Source: Sodiomyces alkalinus F11 (Eukaryota; Ascomycota; Sordariomycetes; Glomerellales; Plectosphaerellaceae). Taken from it: a stretch of DNA of 64,000 nt. Shown here piece by piece: positions 11,797 through 25,338 of this stretch. The notes beneath the pieces were generated by a model. It was not told the DNA's origin. It saw only the letters and a program-made list of their open reading frames with translations, and did not search any database. Positions within the stretch are counted from its first letter, which is position 1. Every line of letters starts with the position of its first letter. The stretch is from the NCBI RefSeq assembly GCF_003711515.1, contig NW_021167087.1, forward strand, positions 1,298,799 through 1,362,798. The letters are read 5' to 3'. The position numbers and the translations under genes are program-made.

Positions 11797-14700
11797 ATGC
11801 ACGTCATCAAGCCAGCTTGGCTGAGCCACAGCGGCGAGCAGAAGGACTTTGAGGTCTACAGCTGCCATGTCTCGCCCGACGGGAAACGTCTGGCCACTGC
11901 CGGCGGTGACGGTCACGTCCGTGTCTGGTCGACCGAAGCTATCTACGGCACAGATACTGGCAAAAGTGCGGGAAAACCACGCCAGCTCTGCCACATGAGC
12001 CATCATCTCGGCACAATCCACTCTGTCCGATTCTCTCCCAATGGTCGCTATCTTGCCTCGGGCGCCGACGACAAGCTCATCTGCGTCTACCATCTCGACA
12101 AGAACCCTCCTATCGCTTCCTTCGGTGCGTGCGCCCCTCCGTTCTGTCGTCCCTCCCCCCCCCCTCCCCTTCGCCCGGATCTACTCTACTCTTTCCGGAC
12201 TGCTAAAAAATGGACATGTTCACTTACTGACGGGGAACTTTTACTCTACAGGCATTGGCGAGCCACCTCCCGTAGAAAACTGGAAGACGTACAAGCGTCT
12301 CGTTGGCCACGACAACGATGTCCAGGACCTCGCCTGGTCTTACGATTCCTCCATTCTGGTCTCCGTCGGCCTCGACTCGAAAGTCGTCGTATGGTCAGGC
12401 CATACTTTCGAAAAGCTCAAAACCCTCACCGTCCACTCGAGCCACGTCAAGGGCATCACATTCGACCCTGCCAACAAGTTCTTCGCCACGGCTTCCGACG
12501 ACCGAACAATAAAAATCTTCCGCTTCACGCCCCCGGCCCCGAACGCCACACAGCACGACATGGTGAATAACTTCGTCTTGGAGACCACCATCAACGCACC
12601 CTTCAAGAGCTCCCCGCTGACGACCTATTTCCGCCGATGCTCCTGGTCCCCGGATGGCAACCACATCGCTGCCGCCAATGCCGTCAACGGGCCGGTGAGC
12701 TCCGTCGCCATCATCGAACGGACGCGCTGGGACAGCGAGATCAACTTGATCGGGCACGAGGGTCCCACGGAAGTCTGCATGTTCTCGCCTAGGTTGTTCT
12801 ACACGGCCGATCCCGTTACCTCGGACGAAGGTTACAGCAGCCAGCTCGTGACGGTCATCGCCTCGGCGGGCCAGGACAAGACACTGAGCATCTGGAACAC
12901 CAACACGTCCCGTCCCGTCGTCATCCTCCAGGACGTCGCTAGCAAATCCATCTCCGATCTGTCGTGGACGCCCGACGGTCAGACGTTGTTCGCGTCGAGT
13001 CTGGATGGCGCCGTCATTGCCCTGCGGTTCGACAGGGGCGAGCTCGGCTGGGTCGCCAACGCGGAAGAGAACGATAAGGCGTTGCAAAAGTATGGCGCCT
13101 CTAGGAAAGGGATGGGCATCGCCGAGGACGTGGAAGGCCTGCAGCTCGAGTACCACAGCAAGGCGGGAGAGTCCAAGGCGGCCGAGTCCCGCATGGGAGC
13201 TCTCATGGGCGACCTCTCCGCCGCCGCCGAGGCGGCCCCCACCGCCAACGGCATCAAGACGAACGGGACGGGCACCTCAACCCCGAAAGCCCTTCCCAAC
13301 GGCAATATGGAGTCGGACAAATCCAAGGACAAGGAGAAAGACAAAGAGAAGGAGAAGCACAAGGAAAAGGAAAAGGAAAAAGAGGTGGAGAGGGAGAGGG
13401 AGACGGAAAAAAAGAAGCCCGCGGAAGAAAGTGCCGACAAGGCTGCTGAACGTGTAAGGGAGCTCAAGGCCCGAGTCACCATCGGAAAAGACGGCAAGAA
13501 ACGCGTCGCCCCTTTACTTGTCTCTTCCTCCGGCACAGGCCAGTCGTCCCTTCCCCAGACCCAACTCGTCGGGTCGACATCGACGGCGAAGGGGTCTCAG
13601 AACGATGCGCCGCTGTCCATCCTCGACCTTAGTAAGCCGGTGGACGGGCTTCCGAAAGGCGGGATCGCGGCCATGCTTCTGGGCAACAAACGGAAAGCCA
13701 TCGCCATGGAAGGGGAGGAAGAAGACGATGCGACAAGAAGGCGACCGACAGCAGGCCCGACCCCTATCGTCGTGAACGGACCGGACGGTGTAGAGCCTGC
13801 TTCCGTGGCGGAACGGCCGCAGGGGGTGATTCCGACGCCGGAGTACCTACGACCTGCCGTCGTCAACCCGTCCATGGCGCTTGCGCAGATTCGGCTGGCC
13901 GTCCCGAAAGTTCGATCCCACATTGTCAGGCCGATGGAGCGCGGAATTCTTGTGGGAGAGGATAGCGCCAGCCTCGACGAAGCGTCCAAGGCGCCGGAGA
14001 ACCTCGTCCTGGAAGCCCGCAACCCCGTCAGTGCCAAGGACCCGTCGCACGTCACGGTCGTCAAACGCGGCATGCTCGTGTGGCAGGACTACCTGCCCCG
14101 CGCCGTCCTGCTCGTCACGGGCAACAAACACTTCTGGGCGGCGGCCTGCGAGGACGGCAGCATCTACATGTGGACGCCGGCCGGACGGAGGCTGATGAAC
14201 GCCGTCGTCACCGAGTCGCAACCCGTCATCCTCGAGAGCCGCGAGCACTGGCTGCTGTGCATCAATGCCGTCGGCCTCTGCTACGTCTGGAACGTCAAAA
14301 CCCAATCCTCCCCCCACCCCCCCGTCTCCCTGGGACCGGTCCTCGAGCTGGCCACGACGACCCTGAACCCGCACGCCGCCAGCTCCGGTCCCGGCGTCAC
14401 CTCGGCGTCTCTCAACTCGACGGGCCACATGGTCGTCACGCTCACCAACGGCGACGGCTACTTTTACGCCCGCGAAATGTACGCCTGGCAACGCGTCAGC
14501 GAGGCCTGGTGGGCCGTCGGTTCGCAGTACTGGAACAGCAACGACTCGTCCGTCAGCGCGCTGCAATCCACGGCGGTTGGTCCGGTCGCGCCGTCGTCGT
14601 CGGCGAAGAACGACAGGGACAGGGACAGGGACAAGGACAAGGAGAAGGAGAAGGAGAAGGAGAACCAGGCCGTCCCCGTCTCGGCCGGGGTCATCCCGCA

Positions 14701-15299
14701 CCTCGAGCGGCACACGACCAACGAGTTCCTCCTGCGCGGCAGGGCGTACACGCTGCAGCGCATCATCAAGACGCTGATGGCCAAGGACGGCTTCGAGGCC
14801 TTCGAGAGCACCGTGAGCATCGCGCATCTGGAGAACCGCATCGCTGCCGCGCTGCAGATGGGGGCTCGGGACGAGTTCCGCCTCTACCTCTTCATGTATG
14901 CCAAACGCATCGGGGCCGAGGGCCTGCGCGGGAAGGTCGAGGAGCTGCTGAACAGTTTGCTGGGTGGGATCCTCAAGGATACGAAGGGGCAGACGAGCGA
15001 GGGGAGAGGCTGGTATACGGCGGAGGAGGAGATTTGTGGATGGGATCGGAAGGAGTTGCTCAAGGGCGTCGTCATGATTCTCGGTGCGTTTTCTTTTTCT
15101 TCTTTTTTTTTTCTTCTTTTCTATTTTCTCCTCTTCTTTCTTTCCTTCTCTCGCTTTCTCATTGGCGACACAGCTGACAACCATGGCAGGCAAATTCAGG
15201 GAATTACAACGGCTAACTGTCCAATACGCCCGCGTCCTGGATCTAACTCTAGAATCAGACGATGCCGACGATGGCAACCCAATGGAGGTCGAGGCCTGA
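11797..15299 (+). CDS. hir1: Histone chaperone Hir1/HIRA (HIR complex WD40 subunit)
   Basis: Hir1/HIRA is a core subunit of the nuclear HIR complex, which deposits histone H3-H4 independently of replication and represses histone genes. Three exons are inferred: 11797-12124, 12252-15083 and 15190-15299, giving 1089 aa with phases that join exactly. The start MHVIKPAWLSHSGEQKDFEV is the usual Hir1 N-terminus. WD40 repeats fill about residues 1-370. The HIRA B motif (RVTIGKDGKKRVAPLL) lies near residue 516; in this family it contacts Asf1. The C-terminal Hira domain begins near residue 700 (GMLVWQDYLPRAVLLVTGNK). Two low-complexity Lys/Glu/Asp tracts, near 13310-13420 and 14611-14665, separate or interrupt domains. 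Intron 1 has a poly-C run and intron 2 is a 106-bp pyrimidine-rich intron. The last exon (KFRELQRLTVQYARVLDL) matches the family C-terminus. Confidence 0.93.
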
Positions 15300-18200
15300 G
15301 CCTTCATGACAACTCTTTCTGTGCCATGTATCAACGGCCAAACGACAATGCCGCATCTTCAGGCATCTTCTCGGACGGCACACTGCAGTGTATATGTACT
15401 ACTTCCTCTTTCTTTTACACGCAGGTTATTCGCAGCGTTGTCTTTTGTGTCTTCCGTCTATGAGGGAACGGGGGGGTCCTCTTGGTGAAGAAGGACAGGG
15501 TAGGCAGCTGGGGGGGAAATATTATGGATGGGGGAATGAGTGCGGCTGGCTTTTCACACAAGACACATACATCTAGGCTTATAGTCCGCCTGCGAGGCGT
15601 CAGTTGGAGTTACTGGCGTATTTGGTTGCTTCTGTTCGAGGAAGACGACGATGGGGAATTTCTTACCCCCCATGTCCAACAAATATATGCTACGAAGAGT
15701 GGAATACAATTCGGTCGCTGGGCTTCTGACACTCATCCGTTTTGACGCTTGACTCTCGGTGGCAGGCTCTTACGGCGAGCCATGTTCTACTGGCTTTTCA
15801 ACAGCCTGTGGTTCGCAAGCACGGTGTATAACGAATTGCGAAGAAGGTCCCTATGCTAGCATAGGTGGCTTAAACGAACTCGTGGCAAGCCTTTCCTTCA
15901 CATCAAGGGCGACTGTGCTACAGCACATGCACTCTTCACAGGTCTCAAGCCTCGATTCGCGACGCAATCCCAGCAGAGATATCGAATTCATACATTGGCA
16001 CCCTGTCTGTCATCCTTGTGTTTCTGAGCAAAGTGCCTTTGCTTGGATTCGCCACTGCCACCACACACATTCCTTATTCAGGGGGTCGCGCACACCGCTG
16101 CGACTTGGAACAACCTTGATGCAACTCTACAATTTCTGGGAAACGAACATCATCTGAGGCGGCCCTTCTAGATTTTCTACTTTGGCAACTCTGTCTCCCA
16201 AAGTCCCGAGGTGTCGATAAATGATACGGAGTAGGAATTGAAAGTACCAACACCAAAACCAGGATCCTCATTTCCCAAGAAGCCCCCTTTTTAATCCATT
16301 TATTTATTATGCATTCTGGTGTAGGGATAACCATCGACTTTGGTCTTCTTCATGAATGTCGCGTGATTGATTGGGTGCCTGTAAGGAGCGGTTATACGTT
16401 CGCCCTAGCCCTTAATACGGCGTATAAGAGAGTCCAAAGAGGCTGAATTGCAATGCGACGCGTGTTCTAAGCCCCTTCGCTTTAGTTTGATGCCGAGGAA
16501 GAAATCGCCCGCACCTACGGAGATGATCGAAATGGTAAGACGGCATAACAAAGCCCAAACACCCGATCTTTGTTCCAGAACATGTTGGATTCCCATGAGC
16601 CGTCATTCGAGATTTTGAACATCTGTCTGTGCGTAGTTGGTCTCACTGACCTACCCAGGAAGCCATGTACCCTTGGCTCCGTCTGGGCAGCAGAGAGATT
16701 GGAGATTCAGTCCGTCCGTTGCCTGATTATGTGCGCTGGCTCGTGTGTCCACGCCCAGGACATCCGTTCGTCGATAATCAATGCCCATTTCCCTTCATTT
16801 CCTGGTTATCAATCCACGCCCGCCATCGGGAAGGCTTCCGGAAGCTCGGACGCATAGCGTCGTTGTGTTACCGGGTCCATGCCCCTCCCCCATTGTGCCT
16901 AGGCTTCTCTGCACAAGTGACAAGCCATCCCTGATACCCTCATCTGTCTTCTTCTGTGGCGGCTTACCGGTAGTACGTTGTACGTTGTAGTCTCGTTCGT
17001 CATGGTCCGGAGGCGAGTGTGATGATCCCCATCGCGGTTGTTGCAGTGATCTCAAGCTGCCCCTTCCTGGTTGGGGGGGAAATATTTCCAAAGTGCAAAG
17101 TGCTCTCCCTAATCCCCCTTCAGAAGACTGCAGCTCCATGACAGGAGACAGGAGTTGCTGGGCCCCCTTGGATGGACCGGCGTTGCAACGGTACCCCACC
17201 GGCAGAGGGCGCGATGTCACTTCGGGGTGCCGGCTTTTCGACTTTTCGACTGCTATCGCCATTCTCTACCCTTTTCAGACCATGGCATTGCCTGATATTG
17301 GACAGTGGTGACTAGCGAAGCCGGATTGGGCGAAAGGCGCGCTAGAGATGTAACCAAAATGGGCATTCTCGAGAAAGAAAAAAGGGACTGTGACGGATAC
17401 CACCTTCGACTCCATCGACTCCATCTTATTAGAATATCACCGACTTTTATACCCCCCCAAAATCAAGCAACTGTCAGGTTGGTTGCGGGGGGAGGTAGGG
17501 GATGAGAAACGAATCAACGACACGGACACAGGTCCCTGGTCAGATCAACGACACATAGGAATGCGACCCGCAACCCGCAACCCGCAACCCACAACCCACA
17601 CACTCATTACATCCCCATGTCAGTTTGGCGAGAACGGACCTCCCCTTCCAAGTTCCCGCCCTGGCGGTGTGCGTACCCGCCACAACTACGGACTCGCCTA
17701 CTGGGTGCAGAAACCGGCAACTTTGGCGGAGAACAGTTTCTTGTTCGGGCATCAAATCCTCACTCACCGTCCGGCGACCGAAAAAATGCCCGATGTCAAC
17801 CCTGGACTGCCGCGAAGATCGCTTCACGCGTGGGGGGGGGGAGAAGAGGAAGCAAAATAAAGCCAATTGAGATATCTTTGTGAAAGTGAAAAGCGCCACC
17901 TAATATTAATGTTCGCTCCCGCAACTATGTATGTATGTATGTATGTATGTATGTATGTATGTATGTATGTATGTATGAGACGAAGTTTATCCCTCAGTTT
18001 AATACGAGGATAAACCCCCCCCCCCCAAAATGCGGCGTGATGGAGCAGCCAACTGCAGCATATTGTACGCATACGACGAAGTATTCCCCAAAAGCAGAAT
18101 AATTACATATGTCCCCGTCCCTGGTCGACTCGCCTGAAAAGTGAAGATCATGTCCAGAAAAAAAGAAAAAAGAAAGAAAAAAACATGGAATTGAAATCCG

Positions 18201-21200
18201 GGGTGCATCATTCTCCGTGAACGGACGACTGGGAAACATTTGGACTGTGGAGCTCGCTTCTTATCAGCCTAAACGGCAAAAGAAATGAACTCAATGTAAC
18301 CCCGTGTTCAAATTGACGTCTTGGCGAAATAACTGACGGAGTTACCTACCTGGACGTAATACAACGTAGACGTGCAAAGCCTGCCGGTACTGCCCCCTTT
18401 GCCCTCAAAGGAGTTAGGTCAAGGTGGTCTTTCTGCCGCAAGCAGGCTTGCAGTCTTGTTTGGTGGTGCTTATGCTGCTCTTAACATGTGTATTATTGAG
18501 AGAGAAGAACGACGAGTCGGGAGGAAAGAAGGTCGATCGTAAGAACTTATCTTAGGATGGCTAAACACCAGGTATCTGTCCAGCCGTAGAGTCCATCCTC
18601 AACAGCCTTGCCTCTAGGATTCGCAAATATGCTCGAGTTTACAAATATCATGAATGGGGAGATGAATGATTATTTCGTATGTATGTACCAAGTCAACAAA
18701 GAGAAGCTCGGGTCCGACCTGGCAATAAATGCACTGGTCTGGTTCGGGCGCTGCGGATACACCCGTCACGATCTCAGTTCGCTGGGCTGACGAACAGCAC
18801 CCAAGGTTCTGGAGCAAGCGGGATCCCCGTAGTCGACATGAATTGACGTATTACTCACTTTGTTCAACCCAGACATTCGCCAGACGCTACCATGATTAAA
18901 CGAATACCAGGGGCAAAGTACTCTTGAGTCTTAAAACACGGGAGAACCTCCCATCACCATCTCGCCCACTGTGCGGCAAAACAGGAAACTTGTTTCCCGT
19001 TGTGATATAAAGAGACGGGAGAAAAAGAAAACACCTTGTCCTCTAGTCGGACAACGAAACACGACACGGCTAAATGCCAAGTGCCAGAAACTCGACCTTG
19101 CATTGAGATGGATCCATTCAGTGTCGGCTGATGAGGTTGATGAATAAACTGCGTGTTTGGGGAGAGGGGAGTGCAGAAATCCTGCACGAAGATCATACAA
19201 AAAGGTGGTACTCGGACGGCACGTGGATCTGTAGGCGTGAGCAACGTGCAGAGCACGCAGCTTCGACGTTGGTTTTCCATCAAGCAAGGCACTGTGCAAC
19301 TATTTGCAGTGGGATCGTAGCCGGTTGGGGCGGACGCGGTTGTCCGTTCATCGGGCAGCCGCATGTTGGCAGAAAGTATCTAGGCCCAGAGACCGTTGTA
19401 TCGTACGAACTACGAAATGCGTCCTCGGCTACACGTACTCGAGTGAAGATGAACATAACATCATCGGACGAACAGGGGGGTTTCGCTTCCAGTAGCGAAA
19501 CAACGAACGGCAGGCAGTCATCACCACACAGCGCAAACGCTTTGGTAGGTAAACCGTAACGTCGTGTTGGTGGCCAGGGAGTGAACTGTGAGGAGGACAA
19601 GAGCCACAAGGCAAGTCGGTGCGGCAGTCGAGGTTAGGAGAACCTTTGGACAGAAACGACCATGCATCAGAAAAGACCGGTAGCTCTCGGGCCGACGGGA
19701 GAGGTAACTTGATCTAACTGACCATTGAGGTATCCGAGCGTACCTCCCTATGATATAGGCCTCGATGTCATCGGTAATGTACCGTCTGGGTAGTGCAATG
19801 CTTTGTTAAGTCAATACGTTATCGGAACATGACAGAAATGGTTTGGTTGGTAGAGGCACACACACCCCACCCAGCCTGTCAAACTAGTGCCGTCCCAAGG
19901 TGCCATTCTCGTTTCCCCCCTTAAAGGTAGGGGATGTTTCACTGTTAGTACAGCGCATAAGCACTGTATTGACATACTGTATACATTCAAGGGCGAGACT
20001 TTTGCGTTTTCATAGCAGTGTAGCTCGAGTAGAATACCTTTTAGACGTCTATTGCAAGTACTCACTCACGCAAGGTTAATTTCTGTGGCGATACTAATTA
20101 TGTGACGCCGTGCGCGCTGCAGAGCTGACAAAGTTCCTTCTGGCCCTTTTCGCTTCTTGCTGTAATTTACGAACAGTATAGTAAGCTCTACATACTGTGA
20201 TTTCCTACTGTACCTGCCTATTTCCCTCCTCGGCCCTGTTATCCCGGGCTGCCGTGATAGTCGTTGTCTGGCCTCTCCAAAAATTTCTAAATTGAGATTG
20301 TCCCGAAATTCCTTCATGAAAGATCGTTGCCTTGTCCTCGTTTTCGAAGCCCGAAATGAACAACGACATCTTCCATTCCACCCAGTAACGCAGGGTACCT
20401 TTTTCGCTTCCTGGAACACACGACCTCCATGCGATCAATGCAGTGCTCTTGCCCTACTCTCCCCAAATCGTGAAGGGCATCAAAGCATGATGGACCACCG
20501 TGGGGAAAGAAAGCGTTCCAAGGCCTCGGCTGTGCCGGGGAATCGGCCCACCCGACGACATGCCATGCTGGTCCGGTCCAAGCACCAGAGGGCCTCTCCC
20601 CCAAATCGATCGACCCGGTCATGCACGATGCTTCCCCAAGGCGTGTCTCAGATGCTTCCACAGATTTGTTCTGCTTCAGCCAGGACTTGGCTTGGCCCAA
20701 GCCAGCCATGTCATGCTTCCCGGTCTTGCACCATCTTTCGACTCACCTCCCTCATTCCAGCCCTTGTTCTTTGCCTGCCTTTTCTTCTTTTTTTTTTGTT
20801 TCCTTTTTTGTTTCTTTTTTTCTTTTGTTTCTTTCTTTTTCCCCGCTTTCTTTTCTTCCTTTCTTCCCGCCCTCTCCGATCTCGTCAAGGCGTGCACGAA
20901 TACCTGTACCGCACAGACCTGAGACGTCGAGTAGCATTAGTAGCTACCTAGCTCGCATAACGTGACGGTAGGTATTATCCTAGAAAAAGTCATTGACGGG
21001 ATTACCTATGTAGGCATGGATACAGCGTACAACGTAAGAGTCCGCTGGCCCGGATCTCTTTGCATCGGGCTTTTTCACGGCTAAAACGACATGACACCCT
21101 GCTTAATTACCCTCCCACCCTCCCCCTTCTCTTCCTCGGACTCTCTCCTCCCCCCACTTCCGGGTTCGCCCTGGGCCAAAACGACCTTTCTTGCGTCTCT

Positions 21201-24200
21201 CGGGCCGGCTATTTTCAGACAGACAGACGCCTGCCTGAGCCCCAAACCAGTTGCCGCCTTTCCCTCCACGTCCCCCGCTTGTCCTGATCTGGTGCGTAGT
21301 GCCCACCCAACGCGCTAGTCCTGCCCCAAACGCGATGTTGTTGTGCATGCGCACCGCGTTTTGTTATGATAGCCAGGCGGGTGTATCATGCGTGTAGGTA
21401 TGCAGTGCACCTGCGATCATGTCTACGTCTATTCTACGTCTATGGGCGGGAACGCCGGACGATGCTGCCGCCCGGGTATTCTGGCTCCGTCCCCGACCCT
21501 CTGGGCCTCACTCAAGCTGGCCGCGCAAGCAAGCTGCCGTCGTTGACTCGACTTGCAGCTCAGCTCATTTCCCCAAGACTGTCTGCATTGGACTGCATTG
21601 GTGTGCATTCCTTCATCATCCCTTTATGTATCTCTCCTCGTGTGGACATCACTGCTTTAGCTAGCTACGCATCAACTCGCAACCTCTCCCCTATACATAC
21701 GATGATACGTACCATAAATCTCTCTCCGTCGTAAGGTAGGTAGGTACTACGAGTAATATCTACGGGGATACAAACGAAATGTACCATGGTCCGGGTGTGA
21801 GCGACCAGTGCCAGTACTGTAGTCACCACGGTGGTAGTGGTTACGGGGCCTAACCCCCGGTCTGTCAAGCCCTGGTTTCTCGGCTGTTTGAAGCTAAACC
21901 CACGGTTCTACACGTAATTACCAAGTGGTCGATTCCGTCCCAACTTTAGCCTAGCCTCTGCATAGGTACCCGTACCTGGCGTTAAATCTGACACCCCCCT
22001 CCAAGTTGCGGCGGTTTCTCCCTCAAGACTTCCCTTCCTTCCTCACTCATCTTAATTATTTCGTTGCCATGACATTTCTTGTTAAGCATTGCATGTTGAT
22101 GGTAATATGAAGTACATGAGTTCAAGTTCCTAGGCACACAATGCGTACGAAAACCGAATTACGGTAATACGGAGTAAATATGAATATCTATATATATCCC
22201 TAAGACGATAAGCACTTTCTCGTCACACACAATGTTAACACGCGTTGACCGTTGTTTTCCGCCAACCGTTTGCTCTGCGGTCCTCGATCGTGGGCCCATA
22301 GCCCCGTCCAAATACTACCAGAGTACCTTTGATATGGCACACTTAAGAGACCTAGTATAGCCTCCTCCTTGCCAGCGTCGACTTGCTATTGGGTCTTCAC
22401 ATACTAACGCAGGCCACTAGCACTTTCTAGACTTCTGGTTCTGTGTGAACACGTCGAGCCAATGTAGGATTTTTTTTTCTTTTTTTTTTTTTAAAAAAAA
22501 AGTATAGGTTTTCTTTTTTGGACTGTTTTTCTCTAGGCCTAAGTAAGAAGTCGATGGCATAATGTGCGGCGAAATGATCCCCTAGATGTTAGACCTCTGT
22601 GACCAGTTCGTCTCAGTTTGGATACGTATTAGGTACTGGACACTGCGTAGGTACTTTAATAGAGACACACCGTCCATACATGCCCCTTGGGCGACCTCAC
22701 GCCCACCCTGGTCCCTGCTCTGCCGAAGTGAGGGACAAGAGCCACACTCTGGCGCTGCCGAGTCACTACCTCCACCACCCTTCGCTCCGGCAGAGACGTC
22801 CGCCAAGTCCTCAATCTTTTAGTCAAGCTCCAGGGCTTCGCGTTTGGACCCTGGGCGGATAGGATGCCGGGATGCTGGGAGATTGGACGGAAACCTTTAA
22901 CATCATCGCCATCGCCATCCATAGGGATGCTCATGCACCATAGTTTCCGTCCATATCTCCCTGTCTAATACAATATACATTAGCATGAGAGTGACGCGTC
23001 GGCCGAGCTTCTCGCACCGTACTTAGTTTCTTGAATCTCAACGACCTCCTGCAACTCCATCGGTTCCTTCTTTCATACTCAATCAAGGCGGCGCAACGCG
23101 ACAACACTTCCTCGCCCCGTAGCGTGACATCTCCGGTCGAAGACACACAGCGCCGTCGGACAGAAAAGCGAGATTCAGGGATTGTGGTTCTGACAACCCC
23201 CCAACGGCCTTACCAGGTTATCATCCACGACTTGACTCTGTTGCTTCCTGCCCTTACACAACCCTCGTTTCGACCACAACTTTGCGCACCATCACTCAAA
23301 GTTTCTCCCGACTCCCTGCCTGGACGTACCACTTGTCGACCGAAACCCCTCTCAGCCCCCCGAAGGGCCGAATCCCAGCGCCGCCATTGTCTCGTCCGAA
23401 TCCAAGAGCAGAGAGATTCCATGCCCACGCCTGTCTGGGATACGTGAAGATCCCACAACGGCATATAGATGCTCTTTGCGTCGTGGAGTTCTGTTCAACT
23501 TTCTAGCTAAGGTACCAACGGTAGGTCAAGTCACCTTTATTTTTTTTGTCTCGGAACTGAGCTGGTCGTCCGTCCAAATATGATCATGCCTGCGTGCCTT
23601 TCCATCTACCATCCCAATGTCAAACCCGCACCATTGGCTCTGGCTTCAAGTGAGCACAATAACTTACCTAACTCTGCTACCGCGGGATGGGGAGTTGATG
23701 TATTCCCGCTACCTCCCATGTACCGCCAGGCTCCCCAGCGGCCCAGCCAAGGCACCATGACCATGCCTGTCAGGTGCTTGGTACCTTCCCCAGATCTTCC
23801 TGCCTTGCCCGTACCAAAAAGCACGACCAGGTGGTCTGACAGCAGATGACACTCCTCCACCTCCTCTTCCTGCCAATGTATTCTTGTTCCGTTCCTCCTT
23901 CCTGTCATCACATACGGCATACTTTATACGGGACTAGAGCCACCCCCTTTTGCCTTGCTGGAGTCTCCTTTTTCACTTGCCTCACTTCTCTTGAAGATAA
24001 TATGTACTTCTAGTACACAGTGTACCCCGTCTACATCACCCCCCCTGTTTCTCCTTCTACCCCTCAAACCCCTCTTACTCAAAGTCTCCCCACTTGGGAT
24101 TACATTTCCTCCTCTGGCTTCTACCTACGGTGTGTATCCACTGTGTCCCGGCAGTACCAGCGCCTCGCAACATGGAAGTCGCCTGCAGGTGCTCCTTCTG

Positions 24201-25338
24201 CCGTCTTAGCATCCAGTCTACATGAAGAAGGAGCAACCTGAGAAGGTGAGATCAAGCAACGGAGTCAACAGTGCCGGCCTTGCATGGTAGAGGTAGCAAG
24301 GTAAAGCGTCTACACTGTATATTCCCGCAACCCACGCACCTACCTTACCTAAGGTACCTTACCTACTTTGTACGCACCCGAGTGGCCGTATGACGCGCGG
24401 AAGGCCCTTTGCCCGTTGCCACTCTGGTTTATTTACCTGGTAGAAAGTCGGGACTTTGACAAGGGTTTCCCGTCCTGGTCTACCAATCAAGCTTCTCCGG
24501 CCCCAAGTTGGGATTCCCTACCTTGAGCCCTTGCGCCTACCCAACAGACACAGACACAGACACAACCGCATCACGCTTTCGTCCATTACGGATACTCTTC
24601 ACAGTACTGTCATCTTCCGTCACCATCTATTCAGTCCTTGTCCTCTCTTAACTTCAGAGCGCCTGGCTTGGGTCTTCCATCACACCTCGAAACTCCCCCA
24701 TTCTTCTTATCTACGAAAGCAGAGAAAGAGGTCCCATCCTAACATATCCTCCCAGAGTCCCAGCGCACCCCTCCACACTATCAGTGACGCAACACTCCGA
24801 AACGCGTCCTGGTCTTCCGTCTACGACTCAGTATTGTTACATCACCATCTCCGTTTCATCTATTTGTCAAGTTGGCCGGGGACAAGCGCGACGCGCCTCG
24901 GACTTAAGAGACCTCCACTCTCCGGGCGACTCTCGACCTCAAGGACTTGGCGGTCTCGGGCGCACCGATCAGTTCCAACGGACCAGTTGACCACAGCATA
25001 TAGTTATCGTCAGTGACATTTGCATGATCGACATACTCAACTGCGAGTTACACGATCTCTTGTCTGACCTGTACCCGTCTTGGTCCTCCTGATCAGCTGC
25101 CTTCTCTCGCCTTCCTCTCTCAGCACACGCGAGCTCACACATTCCAGACTCAAACCACTGGATAATCGGTCTCCCGCTTTCCGATAGCACGCCTAATCTC
25201 TTACTTTTCGGCGCCGCGAGTCTGTGACTTGCGTCCTCAAAGGACGGGGTTGCAAAGACTACCGACAGTTGCGCGGGGGAGCGCAAGCTAAAAGCTCGGT
25301 TACATCTTTCGAAGACCTGTTTCCGTGGTTTATTACGA
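15300..25338. other. About 10 kb without a supportable gene
   Basis: No open frame here shows family motifs, conserved-looking composition or a credible splice chain, and I saw no tRNA or rRNA. It holds microsatellites (TATG at 17926-17977, poly-C at 18015-18026, CCCGCAA heptamers at 17567-17600), a pyrimidine tract at about 20770-20870, and a T-run/A-run junction at about 22470-22500. It also has TACGGAGTA copies at 16225 and 22168 and clustered TACCT/AGGTA motifs (21733-21748, 24341-24366). The last 800 bp before the velvet gene are CT-rich, as in fungal promoters and long 5' leaders. Confidence 0.6.
17926..17977. repeat. Microsatellite (TATG)13
   Basis: Thirteen perfect tandem TATG units fill 52 bp in a non-coding stretch. 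A 12-bp poly-C run lies 38 bp downstream (18015-18026). Both are likely to be length-polymorphic and prone to sequencing error. Confidence 0.95.

Noticed and set aside
13847..15334. A 495-codon minus-strand frame opposite Hir1
   Set aside because: It is the antisense shadow of the GC-rich Hir1 coding sequence, rich in Arg, Asp and Val, with no family signature.
17390..17860. A 156-codon open frame beginning MTDTTFDSIDSILLEY
   Set aside because: The frame runs through CCCGCAA tandem repeats and G-runs. It shows no conserved motif.
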